Positions 44,477-53,777 of a DNA stretch of 64,000 bases are shown here, piece after piece. Positions within the stretch are counted from its first letter, which is position 1. The number at the start of each line of letters is the position of its first letter. Made by a program: the position numbers and the translations under genes. Below the pieces are notes generated by a model, which worked only from the letters and a program-made list of their open reading frames with translations, was not told where the DNA came from and ran no database searches. Origin of the DNA: Leucobacter muris (lineage in GTDB: Bacteria > Actinomycetota > Actinomycetes > Actinomycetales > Microbacteriaceae). The stretch lies in the NCBI RefSeq assembly GCF_004028235.1, contig NZ_CP035037.1:2046001-2110000 (forward strand), in the 5' to 3' direction.

Positions 44477-46366
44477 TCAGATCACCCAGTGGCCCGAGGC
44501 GAGCGAGGCGCCCGGGATCGCATCGATGAGCCGCTGCGTGTACGGGTGCTGGGCGTTGCTGAAGACCTCCTCGGTGTCGCCGTGCTCGACTTGACGGCCG
44601 CGCTGCAGCACCGAGACGGTGTCGCAGATCTGCCGCACCACCGCGAGGTCGTGCGAGATGAACACGTAGGTGAGACCGAGCTCGGTCTGCAACCGCGCGA
44701 GCAGCCGCAGGATCTGCGCCTGCACGGTCACGTCGAGCGCCGACACCGCTTCGTCGAGCACGACGAGCTCGGGCTCCACGATGAGCGCTCGCGCGATCGC
44801 GACGCGCTGCCGCTGTCCACCCGAGAGCTCGCGCGGCTGCCGATGAGCGAAGTCGGCGGGCAGCGCGACGAGTTCGAGCGCGTGAGCGACCCGGTCGGCC
44901 TGTTCGCCCCGGGATCCGATGTGGAAGTTGCGCAGGGGCTCCGCGAGGGTCTGCCCGATCGAGAGTCGCGGGTCGAGGGAGCCGTAGGGATTCTGGTAGA
45001 CGAGTTGGGTGGTGCGGCGGAACTCGCGCAGGGCGCGACCGCGCAGCGCGGTGACCTCGAGCGGGTCGCCCGCTGCTGAGGCGATGGTGCCGACGGCAGC
45101 GGCGTCCGGTGCGGCGTCCGTGCCGTCGGCGCCATCGGCGCCGTGCACGGCGGCAGCGCCACCCCCGACGGAGTCCCGCGCGGAAGCAGCGCCACCGGCG
45201 CTCCGTACGACAGTAGCGCCACCGGCTCCGGCGTCGATGCGGATGCTGCCCGCCGTCGGCTTGGCGAAGCCCGCGATCGCGCGGCCGGTGGTGGTCTTGC
45301 CCGACCCCGACTCCCCCACGAGCGCGTGCGTGGTGCCGCGCGCGACGGTGAACGAGACGTCGTCGACGGCCACGAAGGCATTGGCGCCGTGCCCGAACTC
45401 CTGCCGCAGCCCGCGCACCTCGAGCAGCGGACCGGGGGCGGCGGACGAGGGCTCTGCGGTCAAATCAACCTGCGCCCCGCCTGAAGCCTGGGCTCCGAGC
45501 GGAGCCTGCGCACCGAGCGGGCGCTCCGAGACCGCGATGCTCTCGCGTTCGACGACGCGTCCGAACGAGGGTGCGTCGTGCATGAGCCGCTTCGTGTATT
45601 CCGACTCGGGCTGCGCGAGCACGCGGTCGCTGGGCCCCGACTCCTGCACCTCGCCCCCGCGCATCACGACGACGCTGTCGGCGCGATCCGCGGCCACCGC
45701 CAGGTCGTGCGTGATGAACAGCACACCCGTGCCGGTGTCGCGCCGCAGCGTGTCGAGCAGGTCGAGCACGGTGCGCTGCACGGTGACGTCGAGCGCCGAG
45801 GTGGGCTCGTCGGCGATGATCAGCTCGGGGTTGTTCGCGATGGCGGCGGCGATCAGCACGCGCTGCCGCATGCCGCCCGAGAACTCGTGCGGGTACTGCC
45901 CGGCGCGGCGCACCGGGTCGTCGATGCCGACCTGGTCGAGCAGCGCGAGCACGCGGTCGCGCGCCTCCTCGCGGCTCGGCCTGCCGTGGATGCGCAGCGA
46001 CTCGCTGATCGAGCGCCCCACGGTCTTCACCGGGTTGAGCGAGTTGCCGGGATCCTGCGGAATCAGCCCGACGCAGCGGCCGCGCAGGTCCTGCCACCGC
46101 CGTTCGGAGAGGCCGACGAGCTCGGTCGTTCCGAGGCGGCGCTCGTTGAGCTGGATCGAGCCGCGCGAGATGCTGCCGTTCGAGGCGAGCAGGCCGATCA
46201 CCGACTGGGCGACGGTGGTCTTGCCCGACCCCGACTCGCCGACCACCGCCGTGACCTTGCCGGCCTCGACGTCGAAGCTCACGCCGCGCACCGCGTCGAC
46301 GTGGCCGCGGCGGGTGCGGTACTGCACCGCGAGATCGCGGATGCTGAGCAGCGGCTGCTCGCTCAT
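44477..46366 (-). CDS. Fused dipeptide/nickel-type ABC ATPase (DppD-DppF)
   Basis: The 629-aa protein contains two complete ABC domains. The first has GESGSGKT (43-50), the Q-loop in IPQDPGNSLNP, signature FSGGMRQR and Walker B LIIADEPTSALD. The second has GESGSGKT (351-358), QNPYGSLDP, LSGGQRQR and LVVLDEAVSALD. A low-complexity insert of about 58 residues rich in Gly, Ala and Asp (378-435) sits between Walker A and Q-loop of the second domain. GGAGG with ACGAGT spacing precedes the ATG. It powers the KPN_01854-type importer encoded by the adjacent genes and overlaps the permease stop by ATGA. Confidence 0.9.
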   Translation of the reverse strand: MSEQPLLSIRDLAVQYRTRRGHVDAVRGVSFDVEAGKVTAVVGESGSGKTTVAQSVIGLLASNGSISRGSIQLNERRLGTTELVGLSERRWQDLRGRCVGLIPQDPGNSLNPVKTVGRSISESLRIHGRPSREEARDRVLALLDQVGIDDPVRRAGQYPHEFSGGMRQRVLIAAAIANNPELIIADEPTSALDVTVQRTVLDLLDTLRRDTGTGVLFITHDLAVAADRADSVVVMRGGEVQESGPSDRVLAQPESEYTKRLMHDAPSFGRVVERESIAVSERPLGAQAPLGAQASGGAQVDLTAEPSSAAPGPLLEVRGLRQEFGHGANAFVAVDDVSFTVARGTTHALVGESGSGKTTTGRAIAGFAKPTAGSIRIDAGAGGATVVRSAGGAASARDSVGGGAAAVHGADGADGTDAAPDAAAVGTIASAAGDPLEVTALRGRALREFRRTTQLVYQNPYGSLDPRLSIGQTLAEPLRNFHIGSRGEQADRVAHALELVALPADFAHRQPRELSGGQRQRVAIARALIVEPELVVLDEAVSALDVTVQAQILRLLARLQTELGLTYVFISHDLAVVRQICDTVSVLQRGRQVEHGDTEEVFSNAQHPYTQRLIDAIPGASLASGHWVI

Positions 46367-47238
46367 ACTCGTCCTCCTGAGCTGATGGCCTGGCTGAGGC
46401 GGTTGGTGGCGACCACGATGAGCACCACGACGAGGCCGGGCAGCGTCGTCAGCCACCAGGCGGTGGCGACGTAGTTGCGCCCCTCGGCGATGAGCAGCCC
46501 CCACTCGGGGGTGGGGGGCGGCGCGCCGTAGCCGAGGAAGCCGAGGGTGGAGATCTGCAGGATCGCGGATCCCAGCTGCAGAGCGGCGAGGGCGATCACG
46601 GGCGTGAGCGAGTTCGGCAGCACGTGCCGGCGCAGCACGCCGAGGAAGGTGCCGCCGGATCCGTATGCGGCCTCGACGAACTCGCTCGCCCGCACGCTCA
46701 TCACCTGCGAGCGCGACAGTCTCGCGAATACCGCGACCGATGTCACGCCGACCGCGATCGCCGCGTTCGCGGTGCCGAAGCCGAGCAGGATCACGATGCT
46801 GAGCGAGAGCAGCAGGGTGGGGATGGCGAGCAGCACCTCGACGAGGCGCATGAGCACGTCGTCGATCCAGCCGCCGACCGCGCCCGCGGACACTCCGATG
46901 AGGGAGCCGAACACGAGCCCGACGAGCACGGCCAGCAGCGCGGCCGAGATCGACTCGGAGGCGCCGTACACGACGCGCGAGAACAGGTCGCGCCCGGTGG
47001 CGTCGGTGCCGAACCAGTGCTGCGCGCTCGGCGCCTGCAGCGCGGGCGCCACGGTCTCGGTGGGGCTCTGCGAGGTGAAGATGCCGGGGGCGACCGCCCA
47101 CGCGAGGGCGACGAGCAGCACGAGGAGCGGCAGGATCAGGCCGGGCCGCAGCAGGGACCTTCAGGATCCGGCGGCGCGCGCGGCGCGGGGGGATCCGCCT
47201 GCGGGGCCGAGCCCGGTGGCGGTTTCGACGGCGGTCAT
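46363..47238 (-). pseudogene. ABC transporter permease (DppC-type), interrupted by an in-frame TGA
   Basis: The frame begins with an ATG at 47238 that overlaps the stop of the dppB-like gene (ATGA) and encodes MTAVETATGLGPAGGSPR and on, but a TGA stands at 47163-47161 after codon 25. From there the frame is open to 46363 and holds the normal permease: five membrane segments, FGTDATGRDLFSRVVYG and the EAA loop EAAYGSGGTFLGVLRRHVLP. A CGA-to-TGA change would explain the stop (Ala-Gly-Ser-Arg-Arg-Ser expected). A restart at the GTG at 47121 would cut off the N terminus and part of helix 1. Without this permease the importer may be inactive. Confidence 0.75.
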
Positions 47239-48347
47239 CGCTGGGCTCCGGAGGGTCGGTGACGGTCGGGGGTCGACCGGGCAGGGGGCACGGCGCCCGG
47301 ATCGGGATCGGCGGGCGCGGGCGCCTCGCCGGGTGCGGACACTTCGCCGGCTGCCGGATCGGCGGCGGGCGCCGGATCGGGCGCTCCCGCCGCGCCGCCC
47401 GGCCGCGCACCGCCCCGCGCCTGGCGCAGACGCGGATCGAGCACGGGATAGAGCAGGTCGACGATCAGGTTGATCGTCACGTAGACCACCGTGGCGATCA
47501 CCACGACCGCGAGCAGCACGGGGGTGTCTCGGTGGGCGACGGCCTGCACGGTGAGGCTGCCGATGCCGGTGCGGCCGAAGACGGCCTCCGTGATGATCGC
47601 GCCGCCGACCAGTTCGCCGAAGAGCAGGCCCGCCATCGTGAGCACCGGGAGCAGTGCGTTGGGGGCGACGTTGCGCCACAGCAGCCAGCTGGTGCTGGCA
47701 CCCCTCGCCTTCACCACCGAGACGAAGGGCTGCTCGCGCACCTCGTCGATGCTGCGCAGGAAGACCTGCGCGAGCGGCGCCGCGATCGGGATCGTGAGCG
47801 TGAGGGCGGGCAGGATCAGGGCTTGCGCCTCGCTCGCCCCGATGACCGGGATGAGCCCCAGCTGGAACGAGAAGACCTGGATCAGCACGATGCCGATCCA
47901 GAACACCGGCACCGATACGAAGAGCGGCGGCAGGTTGCGGAAGAGGCGGCGCAGCCACTCTCCCTTGCCGTAGGCGGCGGTGAACGCGATCACCACGGCG
48001 AGGAAGACGGCACCCGCGAGGGCGAGTGCTGCAAGCGTGAGCGTGGACGGCAGCGCCTCGGCGAGCAGGTCGGAGACGGCCGCGCCGCTCTGCACCGAGT
48101 ATCCGAGGTCGCCGCTGAGGAACGCGCCGATCGACTCGAAGTAGCGCACGACGAGCGGCCGATCGACGCCGTAGGAGGCCCGGATCTGCTCGAGCTGCTC
48201 CGGGGTGAGGCCCAGGTCGGGGTTGCCGAACCGGGCCATCACCGCGTCGCCGGGCAGCGCCGCGAGCAGCACATAGGCGCCCGTGTAGGCCAGCCAGAGC
48301 ACGAGCACGGCCTGGCCTACACGTCGCAGCACTGCGCCTCGGGTCAT
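47235..48347 (-). CDS. ABC transporter permease (DppB-type)
   Basis: The 370-aa protein has six membrane segments in the core, an N-terminal GQAVLVLWLAYTGAYVLLAALPGDAV, GYSVQSGAAVSDLLAEALPS and the EAA loop VSVVKARGASTSWLLWRNVAPNA (first 20 residues given in part). A Pro/Ala-rich cytoplasmic tail of about 60 residues (PDPAPAADPAAGEV and following) is unusual for DppB. The ATG at 48347 overlaps the binding-protein stop (ATGA). It pairs with the DppC-type permease to form the channel. Confidence 0.88.
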   Translation of the reverse strand: MTRGAVLRRVGQAVLVLWLAYTGAYVLLAALPGDAVMARFGNPDLGLTPEQLEQIRASYGVDRPLVVRYFESIGAFLSGDLGYSVQSGAAVSDLLAEALPSTLTLAALALAGAVFLAVVIAFTAAYGKGEWLRRLFRNLPPLFVSVPVFWIGIVLIQVFSFQLGLIPVIGASEAQALILPALTLTIPIAAPLAQVFLRSIDEVREQPFVSVVKARGASTSWLLWRNVAPNALLPVLTMAGLLFGELVGGAIITEAVFGRTGIGSLTVQAVAHRDTPVLLAVVVIATVVYVTINLIVDLLYPVLDPRLRQARGGARPGGAAGAPDPAPAADPAAGEVSAPGEAPAPADPDPGAVPPARSTPDRHRPSGAQR

Positions 48348-49978
48348 CGCTGCAGTGTCACTTCGTAGAACGACGGGCGGCCGATCGACTCGGTCTTGAA
48401 GCCCTCGACCTGCGAGCGCAGACCGAACACCTGCGGCTCCTCGAAGAGCGGCAGCACGTAGGCCTGGTCGGCGAGGTGCTGCTGCGCGGCGGCCGAGGCC
48501 TGCTGGCGCTCCTCGGTGGTCGGCACCGACGCGATCTGCGCGAGCAGGGCGTCGAGCTCGGCGTCGTGCAGCTCGTTCGTGGCGGGGTCGAGGTTGAGCA
48601 GCGCGTTGCGGTTCGCGGAGTGGAACTGCGACTTGATCACGTCGAAGTCGGCGCGGCCGACCATGGAGTGGTAGACCTGGATCGTGTCGAGTTCGAGGCG
48701 CGCGGCGTCCTGCGCGGCCTGATCCCCGGCGAACAGCTCGACACCGACGCCGATCTCGCCCAGCTGCTCCTGGATCAGGGTCACGACCTCCTTGGAACGC
48801 GGCTGCGGCAGCGCCTCGTTGAAGGTGAGCACGAGCTTCTCGCCGTCCTTCTCGCGGATCCCGTCGCTGCCGGGAGCCCAACCCGCCTCGTCGAGCAGCT
48901 GCTCGGCGCGGTCGGGGTCGTAGACGTAGTTCTGCGAGGTGTCGGTGTAGCCGAGCGCCGTCTTCGCCAGGATGCCCGTCGCGAGCGGGTAGCTCTCGCT
49001 GAAGAGCGTGTCGACGATCTCCTCGCGGTCGATGCCCGCGATGAGGGCCTGCCGCACCCGGATGTCCTGCAGCAGGGGGTGCGCGAAGCGGAAGCTGAGG
49101 CTGTTGTTCACGCCGTTCGTGGAGGCCGCGATCAGTTCCAGGCCGTCCGCGGCGAACTGCGCTTCGTCGGGTGCGGGGATGGTGCGCGCGACATCGGCCT
49201 GACCCGAGGTGACGGTGCCCACGCGCACGCTCGCCTCGCCGGCGACGATGAAGTCGACGCCGTCGATCTGCGGGGCGCCCTGGTGCTCGAGCGACGGGGG
49301 CGCCCAGTCGTAGTCCTCGCGCGCGGCGAGCGAGAGCTCGGTGCCGATCTTCTCGTCGTCGATCACGAACGGGCCGCTGCCGACGATCTCGGCCGCGTTG
49401 CCCGGGCCGAACTCCTCGTTGGTGCGGTCGAGGGTCGCGTTCGAGAGCAGCCCGGAGTTGATGGTCGAGACGGCCTGCGCGAAGCCGGGCGACGGCGCGG
49501 TGAAGAAGAACTTGACGGTGCGCTCGTCGACGGCCTCGCCGCGGTCGTAGTTGTTGATCGCCTCTGAGACGGAGAGCGCGCGGTCGCTGTCGCCCTTGCC
49601 GAAGAGGTCGAAGTTCTTCACGACGTTCTCGGCGTCGAGCGGGGTGCCGTCGGAGTAGGTGACGCCCTCGCGCAGCGTGAAGGTGTACTCGGTGGCGTCG
49701 GCGTTGACCTGTGGCAGCTCCTCGGCGATCCACGGCTCGAGCTCGAGCGTCTCGGGGTTCTGGTAGAGCACCCGATCGGTGATCTGGTTGAGCACGCCGC
49801 CGTTCGGGTAGAAGCCGCCGGCCGGCGGGTAGAGGGTGTTCCAGGTCTGCGGTTCGAGGTAGGTGAGGGTGCCGCCGCCGTCAGCGCCGCCGTCGTTGCC
49901 CCCGCTCGAGGAGCAGCCGGTCATCGCGATCGCGACGGCAGCCAGGGCTCCGATCCAGGCGATACGACGTTTCTTCAT
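48344..49978 (-). CDS. ABC transporter substrate-binding lipoprotein (KPN_01854-like, family 5)
   Basis: The 544-aa protein has a signal peptide ending in the lipobox IAMTGC and a family-5 (SBP_bac_5) fold: TLTYLEPQTWNTLYPPAGGF, EPWIAEELPQVNADATEYTF, TLREGVTYSDGTPLDAENVV, and the C-terminal EEPQVFGLRSQVEGF. The ATG at 49978 is preceded by GAGGAG. A dyad (50068-50084) lies in the promoter region. With CMD/AhpD proteins alongside, the group corresponds to the KPN_01854-type transporter system of unknown substrate, possibly peptides or sulfonates. Confidence 0.87.
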   Translation of the reverse strand: MKKRRIAWIGALAAVAIAMTGCSSSGGNDGGADGGGTLTYLEPQTWNTLYPPAGGFYPNGGVLNQITDRVLYQNPETLELEPWIAEELPQVNADATEYTFTLREGVTYSDGTPLDAENVVKNFDLFGKGDSDRALSVSEAINNYDRGEAVDERTVKFFFTAPSPGFAQAVSTINSGLLSNATLDRTNEEFGPGNAAEIVGSGPFVIDDEKIGTELSLAAREDYDWAPPSLEHQGAPQIDGVDFIVAGEASVRVGTVTSGQADVARTIPAPDEAQFAADGLELIAASTNGVNNSLSFRFAHPLLQDIRVRQALIAGIDREEIVDTLFSESYPLATGILAKTALGYTDTSQNYVYDPDRAEQLLDEAGWAPGSDGIREKDGEKLVLTFNEALPQPRSKEVVTLIQEQLGEIGVGVELFAGDQAAQDAARLELDTIQVYHSMVGRADFDVIKSQFHSANRNALLNLDPATNELHDAELDALLAQIASVPTTEERQQASAAAQQHLADQAYVLPLFEEPQVFGLRSQVEGFKTESIGRPSFYEVTLQR

Positions 49979-50067
49979 GGGGATACTCCTCGTGGTGGTC
50001 GGGGCGGGGATCGTGATGGGATCCGCGATCTCGGTGTCGTGGGCAGACTTCTGCACCGAAAGCTATT

Positions 50068-50084
50068 GTTATGGCTCGCATAAC
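50068..50084. promoter_or_regulatory. Candidate operator GTTATG-N5-CATAAC
   Basis: A perfect 17-bp inverted repeat lies in the divergent region of the binding protein and the FAD/NAD(P)-binding protein. On the minus strand it falls between TTTCCG (-35-like) and ATAGCT (-10-like, 17-bp spacing), the place of a repressor site. Confidence 0.6.
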
Positions 50085-50194
50085 GGAAAGGAAATCTGAT
50101 CTGTAACAGAACTACACACGCGGCGGGGGCCGCCGCCACCGGCCGGAGCCGTCACATTCGGTCATCTGCCGCGGACTTTCCAGGGGAAGAGGCC

Positions 50195-50200
50195 TATAAC
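50195..50200 (+). promoter_or_regulatory. -10 box for leaderless flavoprotein transcript
   Basis: TATAAC is followed by six bases (GGAAGC) and the ATG at 50207. CGGACT lies 17 bases upstream as a weak -35. Confidence 0.5.
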
Positions 50201-50206
50201 GGAAGC

Positions 50207-52300
50207 ATGCCCTCTGCGAACCGAGCCGCCATCGCGATCGTCGGAGCAGGCCCCCGCGGGGCCTCGCTCATCGAGCGCATCGGTGCGAACCTGAGCGACG
50301 ACGCGCCGCCGCTCGACGTGCACGTCATCGATCCCGCTCCCTCCGGAGCGGGGCGCATCTGGCGCACGGATCAGGATCGCGAGCTCTGCATGAACACGCT
50401 CTCGCACGCCGTGACGCTGTTCACCGAGCCGGGCAGCACCGTGGCCGGGCCCGTGATCCCCGGCCCCACGCTCTACGAGTGGAGCGTGCTCGTTCTCCAC
50501 GGCGCGTTCCCGTCGCCGCGCACCGCCGAGATCGCGGCCGGCATCCCGCCCGCCCACATCGCCGCGTTCGAGGCGTTCACCACCCGCGACGGCCTCGCCG
50601 CCGACTACCGCGACGAGCTCGAGCGCACCCTGCCGGAGTCGCACCCCAGCCGCGCCCTCTACGGCGAGTACCTGACGTGGTGCTACGAGCGCGCGGTCGC
50701 GTCGCTCCCACCGCGGGCACGGGTGACCCGCCACCGCACGGCCGCCGTCGGAATCGATCGTCGAGGTTCGCGCGAGCGCGTCGAGCTCGCCGATGCCGGC
50801 TCCGACGGAGAGCGGTGGGTCGAGGCCGACGCAGTGATCCTCGCCACCGGCTGGATGCCGCGCTCCGAGACCTCGTCCGAGCGCGCCCTCGCGCACGAGC
50901 TCGAGCGGCGCCCCGGCCTCGTGTGGGTGCGGCCCGCGAGCCCCGTCGAGCAGGATCTCTCGCGCATCCAGCCCGGATCCCCCGCCATCGTGCGGGGACT
51001 CGGCATGGGGTTCTTCGACACGATGGCGCTGCTCACGATCGGGCGGGGCGGCAGGTTCGTGGAGGATCCGGATGCGAGCCACGGCCTGCGCTACGAGCCA
51101 TCCGGCCGCGAGCCCGTGCTGCACGCTACCTCGCGCCGGGGGGTGCCCTTCCGCGCCAAGTCGCTCTACCACTCGCTGCCGCCGAGCCCCGAGCAGCGCC
51201 TGCTGCTCGGCGTCGACTGGGCCTCCGAACCGCGCCCCATCGACTTCGACCGCGCGCTCTGGCCGCGCATCGTCGCCGACGCGTTCATCGACCACGCCGA
51301 GACCCTGCACCGCGTGCGGCCCGAGGCGATCACCGCCTCGCCGCAGCAGGTGCGGCGGGCCGTGATCGAAGCGCTCGACGAGCTGCTGCGCACCGCGATC
51401 CCGAGCCCCGCCCCCGGAGGCGACGACCTCGACCGAGCGCCGGCACGGATCGCGCAGGCCGTCGCCCCGTTCATCCCCGACCCCGCCGACCGCTTCGACC
51501 TGCTCGGCGAGATGCACCCCGCCGACCGCGACTTCGCCTCGCCGCAGGCCTTCGACGCCTTCGTGCGCGAGCGCACCGCGAGCGACCTGCGCGAGGCCGA
51601 GCTCGGACGCGACAGCGCCGTCAAGGCCGGCCTCTGGTCGATCAGCGCGGCCCGCGCCGCCGCGGCGAAGATCGGCACCCTCGGCGGCTTCGACGCCGAG
51701 TCGCGCGGCTCGGGCTACGCGCTGCTGACATCGCTCGGAGGCATGGTCGGGTCCGGCCCGCCCGCCTTCCGCAACCGCCAACTGCTCGCGCTCGCCGACG
51801 CCGGCCTCGTGCACTTCATCGGCCCGCACGCCCCCGTGCACCTGGGCGAGCACGCGTTCGTGGCGGAGTCGCCGCGGGTCGCGAGGTCGCGGATCACCGC
51901 TCCCGCGCTGCTCGACGCCTGGATGCACTTCCACCGCCTCGGCGAGACGACCGACCCGCTCGCCCGAGCCCTCCTCGACACCGGTCGCGCGCGCCCCTTC
52001 GAGGTCGCCGCGCGCGACGGCGCCCCCCTCACGACCGGTTCCTTCGACATCGACTTCGCCACCGGCCGGCTCGTCACGCGCGACGGCCTGGACCCCACCG
52101 TGCACGTCGCCGGCATCCCCGTCGACGAGCAGTTGCACGGCACCATCATCAGCCCCATGCCGGGCACCGATCCGCCCATGCTGCGAGAGACCGACCGCGT
52201 CGCCCGCAGCGCGATCGAGACCGCGCTGGCGAACGCGCGCTCCGCGTGCGCCCCCGGCACCGACCCGCAGCCCGAACTCGAAGGAGCCCTCAATGTCTGA
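50207..52300 (+). CDS. FAD/NAD(P)-binding protein (HpxO/lysine-N-oxygenase-like, FAD-NAD(P)-binding domain)
   Basis: The 697-aa protein starts with a Rossmann motif IAIVGAGPRGASLIERI and carries AVILATGWMP, and IVRGLGMGFFDTMALLTIGRGG, the pattern of PF13454-type FAD-NAD(P)-binding proteins, often annotated as putative NAD(P)/FAD-dependent oxidoreductase. The C-terminal part contains TLGGFDAESRGSGYALLTSL and PMPGTDPPMLRETDRVA. It overlaps the following SDR by 8 bp. It lies divergent from the ABC transporter genes, so it may process the imported substrate (inference). No substrate is known. Confidence 0.8.
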   Translation: MPSANRAAIAIVGAGPRGASLIERIGANLSDDAPPLDVHVIDPAPSGAGRIWRTDQDRELCMNTLSHAVTLFTEPGSTVAGPVIPGPTLYEWSVLVLHGAFPSPRTAEIAAGIPPAHIAAFEAFTTRDGLAADYRDELERTLPESHPSRALYGEYLTWCYERAVASLPPRARVTRHRTAAVGIDRRGSRERVELADAGSDGERWVEADAVILATGWMPRSETSSERALAHELERRPGLVWVRPASPVEQDLSRIQPGSPAIVRGLGMGFFDTMALLTIGRGGRFVEDPDASHGLRYEPSGREPVLHATSRRGVPFRAKSLYHSLPPSPEQRLLLGVDWASEPRPIDFDRALWPRIVADAFIDHAETLHRVRPEAITASPQQVRRAVIEALDELLRTAIPSPAPGGDDLDRAPARIAQAVAPFIPDPADRFDLLGEMHPADRDFASPQAFDAFVRERTASDLREAELGRDSAVKAGLWSISAARAAAAKIGTLGGFDAESRGSGYALLTSLGGMVGSGPPAFRNRQLLALADAGLVHFIGPHAPVHLGEHAFVAESPRVARSRITAPALLDAWMHFHRLGETTDPLARALLDTGRARPFEVAARDGAPLTTGSFDIDFATGRLVTRDGLDPTVHVAGIPVDEQLHGTIISPMPGTDPPMLRETDRVARSAIETALANARSACAPGTDPQPELEGALNV

Positions 52301-52988
52301 CCCCCGCCCCGTCGCCCTCATCACCGGCGCATCGAGCGGCATGGGGCGCGAGATCGCCCGCGAACTCGCCCGCACCCACCGCATCATCGCCGTCGGGCGC
52401 GACGCGCAGCGCCTCGACGCCGTCGCGCGCGAGACCGACGCCGAGGCCTGGCGGCTCGACGTGACCGACGAGGCGGCCCTCGCCGAGCGGATCGCGGGCC
52501 TCGACCGGCTCGACGTGCTCGTCAACGCCGCGGCCGTCTCGCAGCAGCGCTCGGTCGCCGACGCGAGCGCCGACGAGTGGGCCGAGCAGCTCGCCGTCAA
52601 TGTGACCGCACCCGCCCTGATCACGCGGCACTCGCTCCCGCTGCTGCGCGCCTCCCGCGGAACGGTGATCTTCATCGGTTCGGGGGCCGGCACGCGCCCC
52701 GTACCCGGCAGCGCGATCTACACCGCGTCGAAGCACGCCCTGCGGGCCGTCGCCGACGTGCTGCGGATCGACGAGGAGCCCCACCGCGTGCGGGTGGCGA
52801 CCGTCGCCCCCGGCCAGACCGACACCGCCATGCTGCGCAGCATGATCCCCTCCGACTCGTACGAGCCCGGCCGCTACATCACCCCGGCCTCCGTGGCGGG
52901 TGCGGTGCGCTTCGTCGTCGACGCGCCCGACGACGTGCAGATCACCGACATCGCGGTGCGCCCGCGGCAGGAGATCGCCCGCATCTAG
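52293..52988 (+). CDS. Short-chain dehydrogenase/reductase
   Basis: The 231-aa SDR has the nucleotide motif TGASSGMGREIARELA, VLVNAAAVSQQ (NNAG-like) and the catalytic YTASKHAL, with GSGAGTRPVPGS before it holding the Ser. It is a classical NAD(P)H-dependent oxidoreductase of unknown substrate. Its start lies inside the end of the flavoprotein gene (8-bp overlap), so both are translated from one message, divergent from the ABC importer. Confidence 0.88.
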   Translation: MSDPRPVALITGASSGMGREIARELARTHRIIAVGRDAQRLDAVARETDAEAWRLDVTDEAALAERIAGLDRLDVLVNAAAVSQQRSVADASADEWAEQLAVNVTAPALITRHSLPLLRASRGTVIFIGSGAGTRPVPGSAIYTASKHALRAVADVLRIDEEPHRVRVATVAPGQTDTAMLRSMIPSDSYEPGRYITPASVAGAVRFVVDAPDDVQITDIAVRPRQEIARI

Positions 52989-53141
52989 GGGGTGGCCTAT
53001 GCCGCGGCCTGGCCGACAGCATCGCAGCGGCAGGCAGCAGATGGGATCGATGATCTCAGACGCAGCGGCGGCAATGGCCGAGCCGCTTGCCGAGGGCGCC
53101 CGCGACCGAGCGCACGGTCAGCTCGACGCGGAGCGCGGGCG

Positions 53142-53147
53142 TAGGCT
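53142..53147 (+). promoter_or_regulatory. -10 box for a leaderless hypothetical gene
   Basis: TAGGCT is followed by seven bases and the ATG at 53155. Confidence 0.45.
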
Positions 53148-53154
53148 GGTGGTC

Positions 53155-53625
53155 ATGGATCTGAAGTTCACCTTCAACGGCGGCACGCAGGCGTCCGAGC
53201 ACTCGCACGATGCGGGCACCGGGGCGGCACCAGGCATCCCGCTCCCCTTCTCGACCGTTCCGGCGGCGACGAGCAGCGTGCTCGAGCTGCACGCCCGCCT
53301 CAGCGGCGGCGCGGTCGTCGCCGAGGCGCTGTCCGGAGACGGCGTGAGCTACGCGAGCGCCGAGGTCGAGCGCGCAGCGGAGCCGGGTGACGCCGCTGCG
53401 CTGGGCAAGGCCGTGCGGTCGGCGCTCGCGCGCGCCGTGGCCGGGCTCGAGGGCCCGCTCTCGGAGGCGGTCACGTCGCTGGTGCTGGATCTGGGCGGCG
53501 CCGAGGCCGAAGCGCTGCGGTCGATCGGCATCGCGGTCGACGAGACCGCGGATCCGCGTGCCGTCGTCGACGACGCCCTGCAGCGCCGCATCGGCGTCGC
53601 CGCGGGCACACCGATCGCGTTCTGA
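53155..53625 (+). CDS. Hypothetical protein
   Basis: This 156-aa, acidic, Ala-rich soluble protein begins MDLKFTFNGGTQASEHSHDA. A helical part (GLEGPLSEAVTSLVLDLGGA, then RSIGIAVDETADPRAVVDDA) recalls fragments of sugar-kinase-like or thioredoxin-like folds but I do not recognise it as a family. There is no signal peptide or membrane segment. The start is supported by the leaderless TAGGCT box; the frame is open further upstream without any conserved sequence or ribosome site. It is convergent with the aminotransferase gene. Confidence 0.6.
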   Translation: MDLKFTFNGGTQASEHSHDAGTGAAPGIPLPFSTVPAATSSVLELHARLSGGAVVAEALSGDGVSYASAEVERAAEPGDAAALGKAVRSALARAVAGLEGPLSEAVTSLVLDLGGAEAEALRSIGIAVDETADPRAVVDDALQRRIGVAAGTPIAF

Positions 53626-53671
53626 CGAACCGCCCCGCTATCGAGCGGGCCGCGCTGAGCCGCCCCCTATC

Positions 53672-53747
53672 GAGCCGGCCTATTCGTGTCGAGCCGGCCT
53701 ATTGCTCGCGTGATTCCCGGGCCGACTCGACACGAATAGGCCGACTC
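53672..53747. repeat. Long inverted repeat (26-nt arms) in convergent intergenic region
   Basis: Left arm 53672-53697 and right arm 53722-53747 match at 24 of 26 positions; the core GGCCTATTCGTGTCGAG is exact. The left side also has a 19-bp direct repeat (TCGAGCCGGCCTATT at 53670 and 53689). The structure would form a strong bidirectional terminator-like hairpin with a 24-nt loop, and the sequence may belong to a dispersed family of intergenic repeats. Confidence 0.8.
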
Positions 53748-53777
53748 GGCGCGTGCGAACCGGCCGGCTCGGCAAGG

